From: Trichodesmium sp050015995 | GTDB taxonomy: Bacteria; Cyanobacteriota; Cyanobacteriia; Cyanobacteriales; Microcoleaceae | Length of the DNA: 64,000 bases | Assembly (NCBI RefSeq): GCF_050015995.1 | Contig: NZ_JBNHEP010000097.1 | Span: 1-64,000 of the forward strand | Direction: 5' to 3' | Part shown: in pieces, positions 17,762 to 27,124 of the stretch | How the letters are laid out: every line of letters starts with the position of its first letter | Position numbering within the stretch: position 1 is the first letter of the stretch | The notes under the pieces: model-generated | Databases searched by the model: none | What the model saw: the letters and a program-made list of their open reading frames with translations, nothing else | What the model was told of the DNA's origin: nothing | Made by a program: the position numbers and the translations under genes

Positions 17762-18655
17762 GTGAATTTTAGAACTATCTTGGGACTACTCAAACAAACT
17801 GTTCAAGAATGGCAAAAAGATAAAGCACCTATTCTAGCAGCAGCTTTAACTTATCATACATTGTTTTCCATCGCACCATTGTTCGTTATTGCAGTGGCGA
17901 TCGCTGGTTTGATTTTTGGCAAGTCTGCTGCTGAAGGAGAGTTAGTCACACAACTAGAAAATTTTATGGGTGAGCAAGGTGCACAAACTATTGAAGGACT
18001 GGTAATCAATATTTCTCGTCCTCAGTCGGGTATTATTGCTAGCCTGATCGGTATTGCTACTCTATTTTGGGGCGCATCAAATTTATTTGCCCAACTCAAA
18101 CTCGCCTTAAATATGATTTGGAATGTTTCACCTCCACCAGAGAGTGGTATTGGCCAGTTTATTCAAGATCGGTTGTTGTCAGTGGTGATGGTGTTAGGAG
18201 CGGGTATAATTTTAATTTTGTTATTGGTGCTTAGTGCTGTATTGACCGCAATCAATCAATGGCTTAATAATATACTCAATACCCCAGATGGTCTTTGGAG
18301 TGTGATTGATATTTCTATTTCTTTTGGGATAGTAATGTTATTATTTGCTGGAATTTATAAGTTTTTACCAGATGTAAAAATAGCTTGGAGTGATATTTGG
18401 ATTGGTGCTGGAATTACTGCTATATTATTCACAATTGGCAAAAGTTTAATTGGGTTATATTTAGGTAATAGTGGAGTTGGTTCAGCTTATGGTTTTGCAG
18501 GTTCTTTAGTAGTATTACTATTATGGATAAATTATTCTTGGCAAATTCTATTTTTTGGAGCAGAATTCACTCAAATTTGGGCTAATAAATATGGTTCTAG
18601 AATAGAAACTAAACATAGAAAATTTATTAGGAATTATGAGAAAAGTCGCTCTTAA
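17762..18655 (+). CDS. YihY/BrkB-family inner-membrane protein
   Basis: 297 residues from a GTG at 17762, preceded by AAGGAAAG. Six transmembrane helices and the family signatures are visible: WQKDKAPILAAALTYHTLFSIAPLFVIAVAIAG at the N-terminus, NMIWNV after helix 2, and the C-terminal SVGS-like GVGSAYGFAGSLVVLLLWINYSWQILFFGAEFTQIWA. The family was once annotated as ribonuclease BN, which is wrong; its role as a transporter or envelope factor is unproven. The C-terminal tail is short and basic. Confidence 0.9.
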   Translation: MNFRTILGLLKQTVQEWQKDKAPILAAALTYHTLFSIAPLFVIAVAIAGLIFGKSAAEGELVTQLENFMGEQGAQTIEGLVINISRPQSGIIASLIGIATLFWGASNLFAQLKLALNMIWNVSPPPESGIGQFIQDRLLSVVMVLGAGIILILLLVLSAVLTAINQWLNNILNTPDGLWSVIDISISFGIVMLLFAGIYKFLPDVKIAWSDIWIGAGITAILFTIGKSLIGLYLGNSGVGSAYGFAGSLVVLLLWINYSWQILFFGAEFTQIWANKYGSRIETKHRKFIRNYEKSRS

Positions 18656-18843
18656 AATTATGGTGTGCAGACCTCTTATAAATAATATTATGTCAGATAA
18701 AATTCGCTGGCTTCGGAGGGGCGATTTCCTGCGGAATGCTGCGCAAACGCGAATCGCCCGTACATAAGAAACCGAGTTTATGGGAGGTAGATGTTAGTAT
18801 GGTGAGGTATTTAATGCTATATCAAGGGCATTTTTCATGGTTT
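18656..18843. repeat. small palindromic repeats between yihY-like and HEPN genes
   Basis: 18713-18761 reads GGGGCGATT, then the GC-rich unit TCCTGCGGAATGCTGCGCAAACG, then CGAATCGCCCG: the unit appears to interrupt a GGGCGATTCG/CGAATCGCCC palindrome. The same unit stands at 1808-1832. 18766-18790 carries an AGAAACCGAGTTTATGGGAG repeat, related to 36756-36810. Confidence 0.6.
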
Positions 18844-19902
18844 TTATTCTCCTGAATCTTCAACTATTATATAAATTTTTAATCCTTTTTTAGCATCTAT
18901 ATCAAACTTTAAACCAACTTCAGTTTCACTGATTATTTCTATGCTTTTTTTGGGAATCTTATCAAGCTGAATACTCTCTATTTTAGCCAAACGACAATAT
19001 GAAGATGTTTCGCTGACTAAAAAAACATTCGTTCCTATAGACAAGTTACTATTATTAATTTTTGCTACTGCTGCCTTTGGTTCCTTAAACCATTCTGTTA
19101 TTTCACCAATTTCTTTGGCTTTACCTGTAGCAGTTTGTAGTTGAATAATCTGATAAGTTACTAATTCTGCTAAAGCTTGACATAAAGCTTTAATAAAATC
19201 ACCTAAATCTAGTAATTCTTGAGTGCCTAATATCTGATCGACTACTCCATGAGCAGCTTCATTTCTATAGGAAATTAATTGATTAAGTTCTCCTTCAGCA
19301 GTGTTCTGATTTCCTCTAATTTCTTCGATAAAATTTCTAATTTTTCTATGTTTGACTACCCATTGCCAAGTATTACCTATTCCTGCATCAGTGAATAATT
19401 TTTCTAATATATCTTTCCGTAAATTCTGATCGTGTAAAAGAAAAGCTTCTGGCAATAGCTCATAATTTTTGTTCTGATTTGTTGTGCCATAGAATAGACC
19501 TCTAATTACCTGATTTTCAGAAAGGTCTTTAAATCTATCTTTTTTAAATTCTAGTAGAATACGCCCTACACCTTCTCGATGAGTATTTTGAATTTTTTCA
19601 TCTAATTCTAAATAATTTTCCACTAGCTGTGGTAAATATTGTAGCCAAGTTGATATTAATTCTTTTACAAAACGTTCATAAATAGCATACAAGCGAGTTA
19701 CTACTGCACAATGTTCGTATAATTCCCACTCCTTTTCATTTGGAACTCCCTTTAATAATTCAATAATTTCTTGATTATCCTTTGGTCGCTGTATATCTAC
19801 TATTCCCTCTTCTACAATTTTTCTGAGTCTATCATTAGTCTGAATAATTGATTTAATACTATTAATATTTATATTGACAATTTCCAGGAGATTCTCAAAC
19901 AT
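18844..19902 (-). CDS. HEPN-domain protein of the MAE_28990/MAE_18760 type, probable RNase effector
   Basis: 352 residues. An N-terminal helical part (MFENLLEIVNININSIKSII) leads to ELYEHCAVVTRLYAIYERFVKELI, a typical first HEPN helix pair. At about residues 210-225 the diagnostic R-x4-H motif appears as ISYRNEAAHGVVDQIL, the catalytic core of HEPN ribonucleases. The last ~90 residues (AVAKINNSNLSIGTNVFL...) form a beta-rich tail. HEPN RNases are common toxins and abortive-infection effectors. The start lies 6 bases after the stop of the DUF262 gene upstream, so both are almost certainly cotranscribed and probably coupled. The pairing suggests a sensor (DUF262) and effector (HEPN). Target RNA and trigger are unknown. 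Confidence 0.82.
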   Translation of the reverse strand: MFENLLEIVNININSIKSIIQTNDRLRKIVEEGIVDIQRPKDNQEIIELLKGVPNEKEWELYEHCAVVTRLYAIYERFVKELISTWLQYLPQLVENYLELDEKIQNTHREGVGRILLEFKKDRFKDLSENQVIRGLFYGTTNQNKNYELLPEAFLLHDQNLRKDILEKLFTDAGIGNTWQWVVKHRKIRNFIEEIRGNQNTAEGELNQLISYRNEAAHGVVDQILGTQELLDLGDFIKALCQALAELVTYQIIQLQTATGKAKEIGEITEWFKEPKAAVAKINNSNLSIGTNVFLVSETSSYCRLAKIESIQLDKIPKKSIEIISETEVGLKFDIDAKKGLKIYIIVEDSGE

Positions 19903-19908
19903 TTTGAA

Positions 19909-21072
19909 TTATTCTCCAATTACTCGTAAAAGCATATTGTCAAAGAGTTCGATTCTTTGTTGAATATCAGCTTTGGTTTTTCCACCACCTGTTAAAAGGC
20001 GTAATTGATCTTCTTCAAGTAATTTTTTTGTTTCCTCTATAACCATATATTTTTTGGAAATTAATAATTCTGCGTTTGATAAATGTTTACTTAATCCAAC
20101 CATTACAGCATCATAATAAGCTTTATAAGAGATTGGCTTCTTTGCGTTAAAAGGTTTAAATAAAGTTTCTTCATAGAGTTGATTAGCTAACTCAATAGTT
20201 TCTAAAAAAATCTCTCTTAGTGATTCAATATCTTTATCGGAAAATTGGGTGCTTTTGATCATATAAAAGTTGAGAAAATCCTCCATTTGACCACGGAAAT
20301 AATCCTTATTTCTCAAAGCAAAAAAACGCAGCACTAATTCAGCATCTTCCATTTTTTTGTAGAGATTATTTTTTTCTAAGTCAGGGTCATCATTTTGTGT
20401 AGGTATTCCCCAAGCTTCAGCAAATATAGGATTACGCGATAATTCAAGTAATAGCTCATCAAATTTTCCATGATACAAACAATGTCTTACTTCCTGTTTA
20501 CTTAAATCTACTCCCCCAGTATTAAGACGTTCAAAGGTCTGCTGTTTTAAAAACATTGCTTCTTCAGGGTCAGTTGTTGACTCTGTAATAATTACAATAG
20601 TTGATATAGAGCGACGGTCTATTCCTGCCCGAATTATTGGATTAAGTTCTTGATAAGTAAGTCCATTTAATTCTGACCACAGTTCTAATCCTGTTAACTT
20701 TAATTGATTTTCATAAAAATCTTTAATCGCTGTAATTCTTTGTTGACCGTCCATAACTTCATAGGAGTTATAGTTTTGTTCGTAAAGAATAATTGGAGGT
20801 ACAGGGATATTAACAAGAAATGACTCAATTAAACGGGATTGCTTTTGTTTATCCCAACGGCTTCTTCTTTGATAAAATGGTTGTAATTCCATATACCCAG
20901 GCTTTTTTAATGCCTCAACAAAACTCGGAAGTTTTTCTCGATTAATTTCAGTAAGTATTCTTTTTTCTCTAGAATGATATTTAGCAACAATATCAGTTGC
21001 ATATTTCCCATTTTTTGTTTTTGATGTTGCTTTTTCTTCCCACATTTTTTGTTCAATTGGTAATAGTGACAT
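19909..21072 (-). CDS. DUF262 (ParB-like NTPase/nuclease fold) protein without DUF1524
   Basis: 387 residues. The DUF262 core spans about 40-190: LQPFYQRRSRWDKQKQSRLIESFLVNIPVPPIILYE, then the active-site motif YEVMDGQQRITAIKDFYENQ (D-G-Q-Q-R), and the FERLNTGGVDLSKQEVRHCLY block. The second half is helical (MEDAELVLRFFALRN, AYYDAVMVGLSK). In GmrSD and SspE, DUF262 senses or hydrolyses NTP and is joined to a DUF1524 His-Me nuclease; no such H-x-x-P/H-N nuclease motif is visible here, so the catalytic effector is presumably the adjacent HEPN protein. First gene of a two-gene minus-strand unit, separated from the A2M gene upstream by a terminator hairpin. Confidence 0.85.
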   Translation of the reverse strand: MSLLPIEQKMWEEKATSKTKNGKYATDIVAKYHSREKRILTEINREKLPSFVEALKKPGYMELQPFYQRRSRWDKQKQSRLIESFLVNIPVPPIILYEQNYNSYEVMDGQQRITAIKDFYENQLKLTGLELWSELNGLTYQELNPIIRAGIDRRSISTIVIITESTTDPEEAMFLKQQTFERLNTGGVDLSKQEVRHCLYHGKFDELLLELSRNPIFAEAWGIPTQNDDPDLEKNNLYKKMEDAELVLRFFALRNKDYFRGQMEDFLNFYMIKSTQFSDKDIESLREIFLETIELANQLYEETLFKPFNAKKPISYKAYYDAVMVGLSKHLSNAELLISKKYMVIEETKKLLEEDQLRLLTGGGKTKADIQQRIELFDNMLLRVIGE

Positions 21073-21145
21073 TTCTAATATTTCCCTTACATTTTTACTC
21101 TAATTTATTATTGTAGAACTAATTTGCTATTTATTCCAGTCAATG

Positions 21146-21177
21146 AAAAACCCGGCTTCTTGAAGAAACCAGGTTTT
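21146..21177 (-). terminator. terminator-like hairpin after the A2M gene
   Basis: AAAACC.GG.TTCTT/GAAGAA.CC.GGTTTT forms a long stem with two mismatches, 13 bases past the A2M stop; on the minus strand it is followed by TTTTTC. Similar palindromes with AAACCGGG cores are dispersed in the window, so it may be a repeat recruited as terminator. Confidence 0.65.
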
Positions 21178-21189
21178 GAAAATGAGAGA

Positions 21190-24100
21190 CTACTTCACAA
21201 CTAACGTTGTCGTCGCCGATCGCCCAAATTCTTCGGGTGCATATTGTAAGCGTGCTTCAGCTCCAGGCCATATAAATGTTCCGGGAGTCACGGACCTGAC
21301 TAAATAATGTAAGGTATACACTCCTGGGTTTAAACGCTCTGCATAAGCTTCGACGCGATCGCGATATATCTGTTGATGTCCTATTTGCCAACTATCTGCT
21401 TTTGCCTCCACAGCAGAAGTGGAAGTTTGGAAACTGGTGTCAACTGCTTCTAAACCTGCTGGCAGTGGATCGCTTATTACTACATGGTCTACGGGGCGGT
21501 CTGTAATAATTTCGATTCCAATATCAAAGACTTGCCCTGCACTGACATCTAATGTTGATGGCACTTCTGATAGATCCATTCGTTGCAAGACGGACGTTTC
21601 ATGCAACGTCCCTACTGCATTTGCCAGACGAATTTCCCGCGCTATTCGCAAACCGTTATACCTTCCTGGTTGGTTTCCTGGGAGGCGATAACTGTATTCA
21701 ACTAAGTAGTGCAGTTTGCCTTCTCCTAATTTTTCCAATACTAAATCTGATTCACCTTTTGGCAAGCTATCCATTGCTACATTCAAAGATAGATTTGGAT
21801 TTTCATAACCTTGAAAACGAGCTGCTTCTAATTGTTTACCTGATAATTTGGCGGTTGTTACAAAGTCTGGTGGAGCGGGTTGGGTATTGCTATAAGTAAC
21901 CAACGCTGTCAATGCTTCGGCATTATCATAAGTTGTGCGCCAGGTGCTGTCGCGCCGTAAATTGAGCAGACTTTGTAATAGTCGGTCTAATATTTCTGGT
22001 TTGGCGTCGCGGGTAATAAATAGTCGCAATGCTTGAGACTGAGTTGCCGTAGTCGAATTCATCCATCCCCAGGTGGGCGGTAAATTCAATATGGCACTAC
22101 GCCCTGTTTCATAGACGCTTTCCTGAATTTCCTCATACATTTCTTTTGACTGTTTGCGCCATTCTGGGAATGTCGAGAGGTAACGGGCGAGTTTTATCTG
22201 GTCTACCTGTGACAGTTTTTCCCGTTGTTGATAAATATCTGACAGAAAACTATTACGGGTATCGCCTAATTCCGATAATGCCATCAACGTATCTAACCGC
22301 ACTTGATTTTTACAGAGTTGTTGACTGCAATAATCATATTTACCTGGGTCTGCTAATAGGTCGTTTAAGTAACTCCGCAGACTCTTTAAAATTGATTCAT
22401 CCACTAAATTTGGGAATGCTTTCGATGTTTGAGCGATCGCTTCTGCAGCATAAGGAGTCAAATAAGGATTAGAATCTTCTCGCCCTGGATAATAACCAAA
22501 ACCACCGTCTGGTAGTTGCAACTTTTCTAATTTTTCTAATGCTAGTCTTGCCTGTTGTTTAGGGTTGAAGTCTACAAATGCTTGCTCATATTTTTTACCT
22601 AAAATTTGGAGGTTAGAGGCGATGGCTAATTGACTTGCCACAGGTTCGAGAAATGGTAAGTGGTCTTTTTGCAATACTGCTTTTGCTGGAGCAGTAATTT
22701 CTGGTATCAATGTACTCGCCAGAGAAATTTCCAGACCTCCCACATCTGGCATTACATTTTCGGTAATATTTAGAGGAATTTGTACTTGAGTGTCAGTTGT
22801 ACCTGACTCCACCACACTTTCACTTGCTGCCAAAGACCGCACTGGCAAAGAAACTTGAAACCCATCAGTGTCGCGGTTATTCAGGTCAGTCGTAAATTGC
22901 ACTTTTGCCTCGCCCGGTTGTTTTGCCTCCATCGGGAAACGGTAAGCATTGGTGCCGGAGTCTGCTTTTGTTTTTAGAGTTTCCGTAGTTTGGGAATTTT
23001 CAGCAAACAAAATATTCTGACTAACTTCCCCATCTATTTTTAGACTTCCTTTTTTGCCAGTATTATTCGTAACTGCTACGCCACCCTCAAATTTATCGCC
23101 GATACGAGCAAACTGAGGCAAAACAGGATTTGACATTAAAGGTTGAGTCGTAATAAAAGTCGCCTCTCCATTACCAAAATGTAAATCTCCATCTGTGGCA
23201 ACAGTCATTACGCGCCAAGTTGTCAGATCGTCTGGCATCTTAAAACTTACCATTGCCTTACCTCGCTCGTCCGTAATTACAGACCCATTGTAATAAGCTA
23301 AAGACTGAAAATCTTTGCGGATGCGAGTGCCAGCAGTACCAGAGGATAAACCACCGCCGAAACCCCAACCTTTTCTCAAGGATGAAGAAACTTCTGCCAT
23401 TGTTACTTCCTCCCGGTTATCGTTGAAACGGGTAGATATTGGTTGCTCCGCGTAGACAGTCTCAACTAAATCTGGTGGTCGATGACCGCTCAGTTGCAAG
23501 ACCGCTTCATTCACAACCATTACGGTAAATTGACCTTTTGTCGGTTGCCCTTGACTATTTTTTACTGTCAATTCCAGATTTTCCATTGCCCCTGGTTGCA
23601 ACTCCAGACGTTGGGGTGTCACTTCTACGTTTAAGTATTTGTCTGCCAAATTAATATTGAATGGAGTAAAACCAACTTTCATCAAATCTTCTACACTTCC
23701 AGGTTCCAATTTTTCCAGTGGTTGACCTTGCCGCACTAATACCGCCTCCACCGCAGCATTGGGCAACATATCCTCAGTGACTTTAAATTGAATTTCCGGT
23801 GCGCCACCCGTAACTTTTGTAATTTTTTCGTAGAAGGGTTTGTCGCGCACGATGGCAAAATATAATTCCCCTTCTGCATAGGGCGACTGAATTAAAGCTG
23901 TCGCAGTTTCCCCCACTTGATAGGTGTCTTTATCAAGTTTTATTTCTAGACGGTCTTTGTTACGACCTCCCCAATAAACTCGCTCTGCTCCAGTTGCCCA
24001 AATTTGAATATCAGTGGAAGTAATATCATCTTCGGCATTGGCAAAGTTGGCGCGAATACGATAACTACCTGATTCTGGGGGGGTGAGGTTGACGGTTTTG

Positions 24101-26910
24101 GGTTTGTTGTCGGTTTTAACTTTTTCCGTGGCAACTGTTTTGTATTCGATCTGATATCTGGGGTTGCGACTACCTGCGACTACCTGGGTGACAGTGCTGT
24201 ATTCCATTTTTTGTAATTCCAGCAGAATATTTTGCCCAGAAAGCGCTTTTCCTTGAGAGTCGGTGACAATAACTTCTACTGGAAATTTTTGATTAGCTTC
24301 GGCAACAAATTTACTTTTTAAACCTATTAACTTCTCACTTGGTAGAGCAGTAAATGTTTGACTATCAGCTACAGAAAGATTAGATATATCTGTCACTTCC
24401 ACATCTACTTGATAAGTCATTGGGTAAGGTAAATCTTTTCCGACTGTAAATATTTGATTATTCCCACCGTTATTATCTAGCACTATATTTTTTTGCAGCA
24501 CATTATTAGGAACAGTCGGCGCTTCTTCCGGCCAAAACCATTGGCGACCAAAATCAAATTCTTGCCAATCTTTGGGAATAAATTCTGTTTTTTGGCGAGT
24601 CACATAATATTTAGCTTTTGCTCCTTGCACTGGGGAACCAAACAAATAATTACTTTCAGCTTCCGCCCCAATTTCTTCACCAAGCAAAGTAATTTGTTTA
24701 TCAAGTTTTAGGTCTACTTTAAAATTAGGTGGTTTAAATTCGGCGACGCGAAATTGCCCGTAAATTTCTACATCATTTTCTCCTTTCGCCTCCACATTGT
24801 AATAACCCAATGGTTGATTACTATCCAGAGGAATTTCTAGAGAAAAAGTACCAAATTCATTAGTCGTTTGAGTACCTAAATTTTTCTTATTACCATCTGG
24901 ATTTTCTAGAGTAACTTGATAACCTGTATTTTTCGCTTGTTTCAAGTTACCATCTTCCAAATAATAAGCAGCTCCAGTCAACCAAACTTTTTCCCCTGGT
25001 TGATAAAGTTCTCTATCTGAAAAAATAGTACCTCGCGATTCAGCTTTGCCACTATCCCAACCAGAATAAATGCCATAACCATAAGTACCACTATATTCTT
25101 TAGTGCTGGCAAATGCCCAATCTTGATTTTCTTTGGCAATTACTAATAATTCTGGTCCTTCAAAAAAACGCTGACCGTTCATACATTTGTCTAAGTCTGT
25201 ATTACTCAAATTTAACAGACCAAATTCATTAGTTTTTCCAGTAGCACAAGCAGTAGGTTTAGGTTGAGATTTGGCATTTAATTGAGATTGATAAATCTCC
25301 AAATCTGCCAGTGCTGGAGAACCATCATCCAAATGATTTACTTTAATAATTCCCGACTCTGGAAACCACTGAGCAAATACTCCCAAATTCGTTAGTTGTA
25401 CTAATCCATAAAATTTTGGTTCCTGCCATTTTTGCTGACCGTTTTGTTCATAAGAACTCGTCCGCGCTTGTACTCCATAAGCTAACATTCCGGTCTGACT
25501 GCCAAGTTTTTCTCTCAGGGGAACTGCTACTTCTGTTATTTGATTTTTTTCTCCAGAAACAGGATATTTTTCCCATTTTTCATTTGCAGGTAATAAGTTC
25601 TTCCTATTTTTTCTAGGATAGGCTGATTCTGTGTAAACTAAATCTGTTGGTTGTACAACTTGATAAGCTGCTTTGTATTCTGATTCTGGCAGATTTACTG
25701 TAGAAATATTTAGTTGTAAATTTTGACTAGATGGAAAAATATTTAAGCCAGCAGGCACAGAAATATCGGCGGATAAATCTCCTGTTTGATAATCTAATAC
25801 AACAGGCTTTTCTAATATTTGCCCAAATTTATCTTTGATATTAGCACCGATAGTAATTGTATAGTTCGTATCGGGTTCTAATAGCCAAGGATTGAGACTA
25901 ACAATATTATAGTTTTCGTAAGCTTGAATCAGATTTTTAGTCTCTTTTGGTGCTGGTTCAATAGTAATATTTTCGACTGCTGAACTAGGCACAATTCCAT
26001 GATTAAATTCCAACGTGGGATTACCTTTAACAAATCTACCGCTTCCCTGGGAAAATTTGAGTTGGGAAAATTCAAAATTAGAGTAGGTTTCTACTTCACT
26101 AACAAAAGGTGTTTGACTAGGTAAATTACCTTTCAATGGCTGAATACCAGAGTCAAATTCCAAACGATATTTAGTACCTTTTTCCAGAGTTACTTCAGGA
26201 GTAATCAGATAATTCCACTGACGTAACGAAGAGTCAAATTCTTCTATGGGAGGTTGTTCTGGTTCAGAAGTTTCTAATGTTTCTAAACTAACTGTAAAAG
26301 GTAAGCTTTCTGTATTACCATCTGGCAAAAGTTTTATTTTTTTTGTAATCGAATCTAAATCCAATTCTACATTTGATGTAAATTTTAGAGTCGGATTTAG
26401 ATCGATTGGTTCTAGTCTTCTATTTTTCTGTTTGCTAGTTGGTAAATTCGTTAGTTTGACTGGTTCAGTATTGAAAGTCCAGGCTAAATCTTCATCTAAT
26501 TGATGATTTTTTAGGTCGGATAAACCAGCTTTCAAAGTAACTTTGACTCTGGTAGATTTAGGAAAAGCTTCCGCTGGTTGAAACCCTACCATTTTCGGAG
26601 TCAAAAATCGGAATTGACCTGGTAATTCTGGGAAAATTTCAAACTGGTTTAATTTTTCCTGTTGTTCTGGAGAATCTAAAGTTTCCAAAGGAATTAAAGG
26701 ATCTTTAAACCGAATCCTAATTTGATTTAAAGAAGCAGTTTCTGCTGTCGGACTAATTTGCTCTATCCACTCCGGTAGTGTCGGATTAACTATTAAATCT
26801 ACCATAGGTAATTTTTCCTGTTGTGAAGTGGTATTAAAAATACCGCAGGCTCCTATTACCAATGTTAGGAGTAATCCTAGTATAAAATGTTTCCAATATT
26901 TAAGAACCAT
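21190..26910 (-). CDS. bacterial alpha-2-macroglobulin-like lipoprotein lacking the thioester motif
   Basis: 1906 residues, in the size range of the longer bacterial A2Ms. The N-terminus has a lipoprotein signal with lipobox VIGAC (Cys about 22). MG domains follow (ELYQPGEKVWLTGAAYYLEDG; SYRIRANF; DKDTYQVGETATALIQSPY), then the A2M signature block (LAYYNGSVITDERGKAMVSFKMPDDLTTWRVMTVATD, about 1210-1245), a helical thioester-like domain and a C-terminal beta domain (PVDHVVISDPLPAGLEAVDTSF). In thioester-bearing homologues the TED begins with C-x-E-Q; here the aligned place (about 1420) reads LPFLEPVASQL, without Cys and Gln. It would trap proteases, if at all, without covalent capture. Residues VGTLHETS are encoded by a dispersed palindrome (21588-21615). 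No penicillin-binding protein 1C gene is adjacent. Confidence 0.92.
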   Translation of the reverse strand: MVLKYWKHFILGLLLTLVIGACGIFNTTSQQEKLPMVDLIVNPTLPEWIEQISPTAETASLNQIRIRFKDPLIPLETLDSPEQQEKLNQFEIFPELPGQFRFLTPKMVGFQPAEAFPKSTRVKVTLKAGLSDLKNHQLDEDLAWTFNTEPVKLTNLPTSKQKNRRLEPIDLNPTLKFTSNVELDLDSITKKIKLLPDGNTESLPFTVSLETLETSEPEQPPIEEFDSSLRQWNYLITPEVTLEKGTKYRLEFDSGIQPLKGNLPSQTPFVSEVETYSNFEFSQLKFSQGSGRFVKGNPTLEFNHGIVPSSAVENITIEPAPKETKNLIQAYENYNIVSLNPWLLEPDTNYTITIGANIKDKFGQILEKPVVLDYQTGDLSADISVPAGLNIFPSSQNLQLNISTVNLPESEYKAAYQVVQPTDLVYTESAYPRKNRKNLLPANEKWEKYPVSGEKNQITEVAVPLREKLGSQTGMLAYGVQARTSSYEQNGQQKWQEPKFYGLVQLTNLGVFAQWFPESGIIKVNHLDDGSPALADLEIYQSQLNAKSQPKPTACATGKTNEFGLLNLSNTDLDKCMNGQRFFEGPELLVIAKENQDWAFASTKEYSGTYGYGIYSGWDSGKAESRGTIFSDRELYQPGEKVWLTGAAYYLEDGNLKQAKNTGYQVTLENPDGNKKNLGTQTTNEFGTFSLEIPLDSNQPLGYYNVEAKGENDVEIYGQFRVAEFKPPNFKVDLKLDKQITLLGEEIGAEAESNYLFGSPVQGAKAKYYVTRQKTEFIPKDWQEFDFGRQWFWPEEAPTVPNNVLQKNIVLDNNGGNNQIFTVGKDLPYPMTYQVDVEVTDISNLSVADSQTFTALPSEKLIGLKSKFVAEANQKFPVEVIVTDSQGKALSGQNILLELQKMEYSTVTQVVAGSRNPRYQIEYKTVATEKVKTDNKPKTVNLTPPESGSYRIRANFANAEDDITSTDIQIWATGAERVYWGGRNKDRLEIKLDKDTYQVGETATALIQSPYAEGELYFAIVRDKPFYEKITKVTGGAPEIQFKVTEDMLPNAAVEAVLVRQGQPLEKLEPGSVEDLMKVGFTPFNINLADKYLNVEVTPQRLELQPGAMENLELTVKNSQGQPTKGQFTVMVVNEAVLQLSGHRPPDLVETVYAEQPISTRFNDNREEVTMAEVSSSLRKGWGFGGGLSSGTAGTRIRKDFQSLAYYNGSVITDERGKAMVSFKMPDDLTTWRVMTVATDGDLHFGNGEATFITTQPLMSNPVLPQFARIGDKFEGGVAVTNNTGKKGSLKIDGEVSQNILFAENSQTTETLKTKADSGTNAYRFPMEAKQPGEAKVQFTTDLNNRDTDGFQVSLPVRSLAASESVVESGTTDTQVQIPLNITENVMPDVGGLEISLASTLIPEITAPAKAVLQKDHLPFLEPVASQLAIASNLQILGKKYEQAFVDFNPKQQARLALEKLEKLQLPDGGFGYYPGREDSNPYLTPYAAEAIAQTSKAFPNLVDESILKSLRSYLNDLLADPGKYDYCSQQLCKNQVRLDTLMALSELGDTRNSFLSDIYQQREKLSQVDQIKLARYLSTFPEWRKQSKEMYEEIQESVYETGRSAILNLPPTWGWMNSTTATQSQALRLFITRDAKPEILDRLLQSLLNLRRDSTWRTTYDNAEALTALVTYSNTQPAPPDFVTTAKLSGKQLEAARFQGYENPNLSLNVAMDSLPKGESDLVLEKLGEGKLHYLVEYSYRLPGNQPGRYNGLRIAREIRLANAVGTLHETSVLQRMDLSEVPSTLDVSAGQVFDIGIEIITDRPVDHVVISDPLPAGLEAVDTSFQTSTSAVEAKADSWQIGHQQIYRDRVEAYAERLNPGVYTLHYLVRSVTPGTFIWPGAEARLQYAPEEFGRSATTTLVVK
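21588..21615 (-). repeat. 28-bp palindromic repeat inside the A2M reading frame
   Basis: On the minus strand the sequence GTAGGGACGTTGCATG then AAACGTCC matches the genome's dispersed palindrome (complete at 56578-56605) with few differences. It is translated in frame as VGTLHETS. Confidence 0.75.
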
Positions 26911-27124
26911 ATTTATTTGATTTGGTGATAGTTTTCATCTACAATTATTAGGGATTGATTTCCTGAATCTAATAGACTGTTTAATCTATTTATAGTAAAA
27001 TATTATATCTCTAATAATGTAAATTGACAATTTCAAAAAATGATAATTATTTCTTTTATAAAGCCATAGGGACGTTTCATAGAACCTCTTAGAGAATTAA
27101 CCATTAATATTAATTCACAATGAA
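26911..27124. other. intergenic region between divergent A2M and Rpn genes
   Basis: A decayed copy of the same palindrome family lies at 27067-27091 (TAGGGACGTTTCATAGAACCTC). Otherwise AT-rich; presumably both promoters. Confidence 0.5.

Noticed and set aside
24493..24711. Open frames antisense to the A2M gene (also 21419, 21552, 22146, 25416, 26246)
   Set aside because: Shadows of a long, well-supported coding region on the other strand; no motifs of their own.
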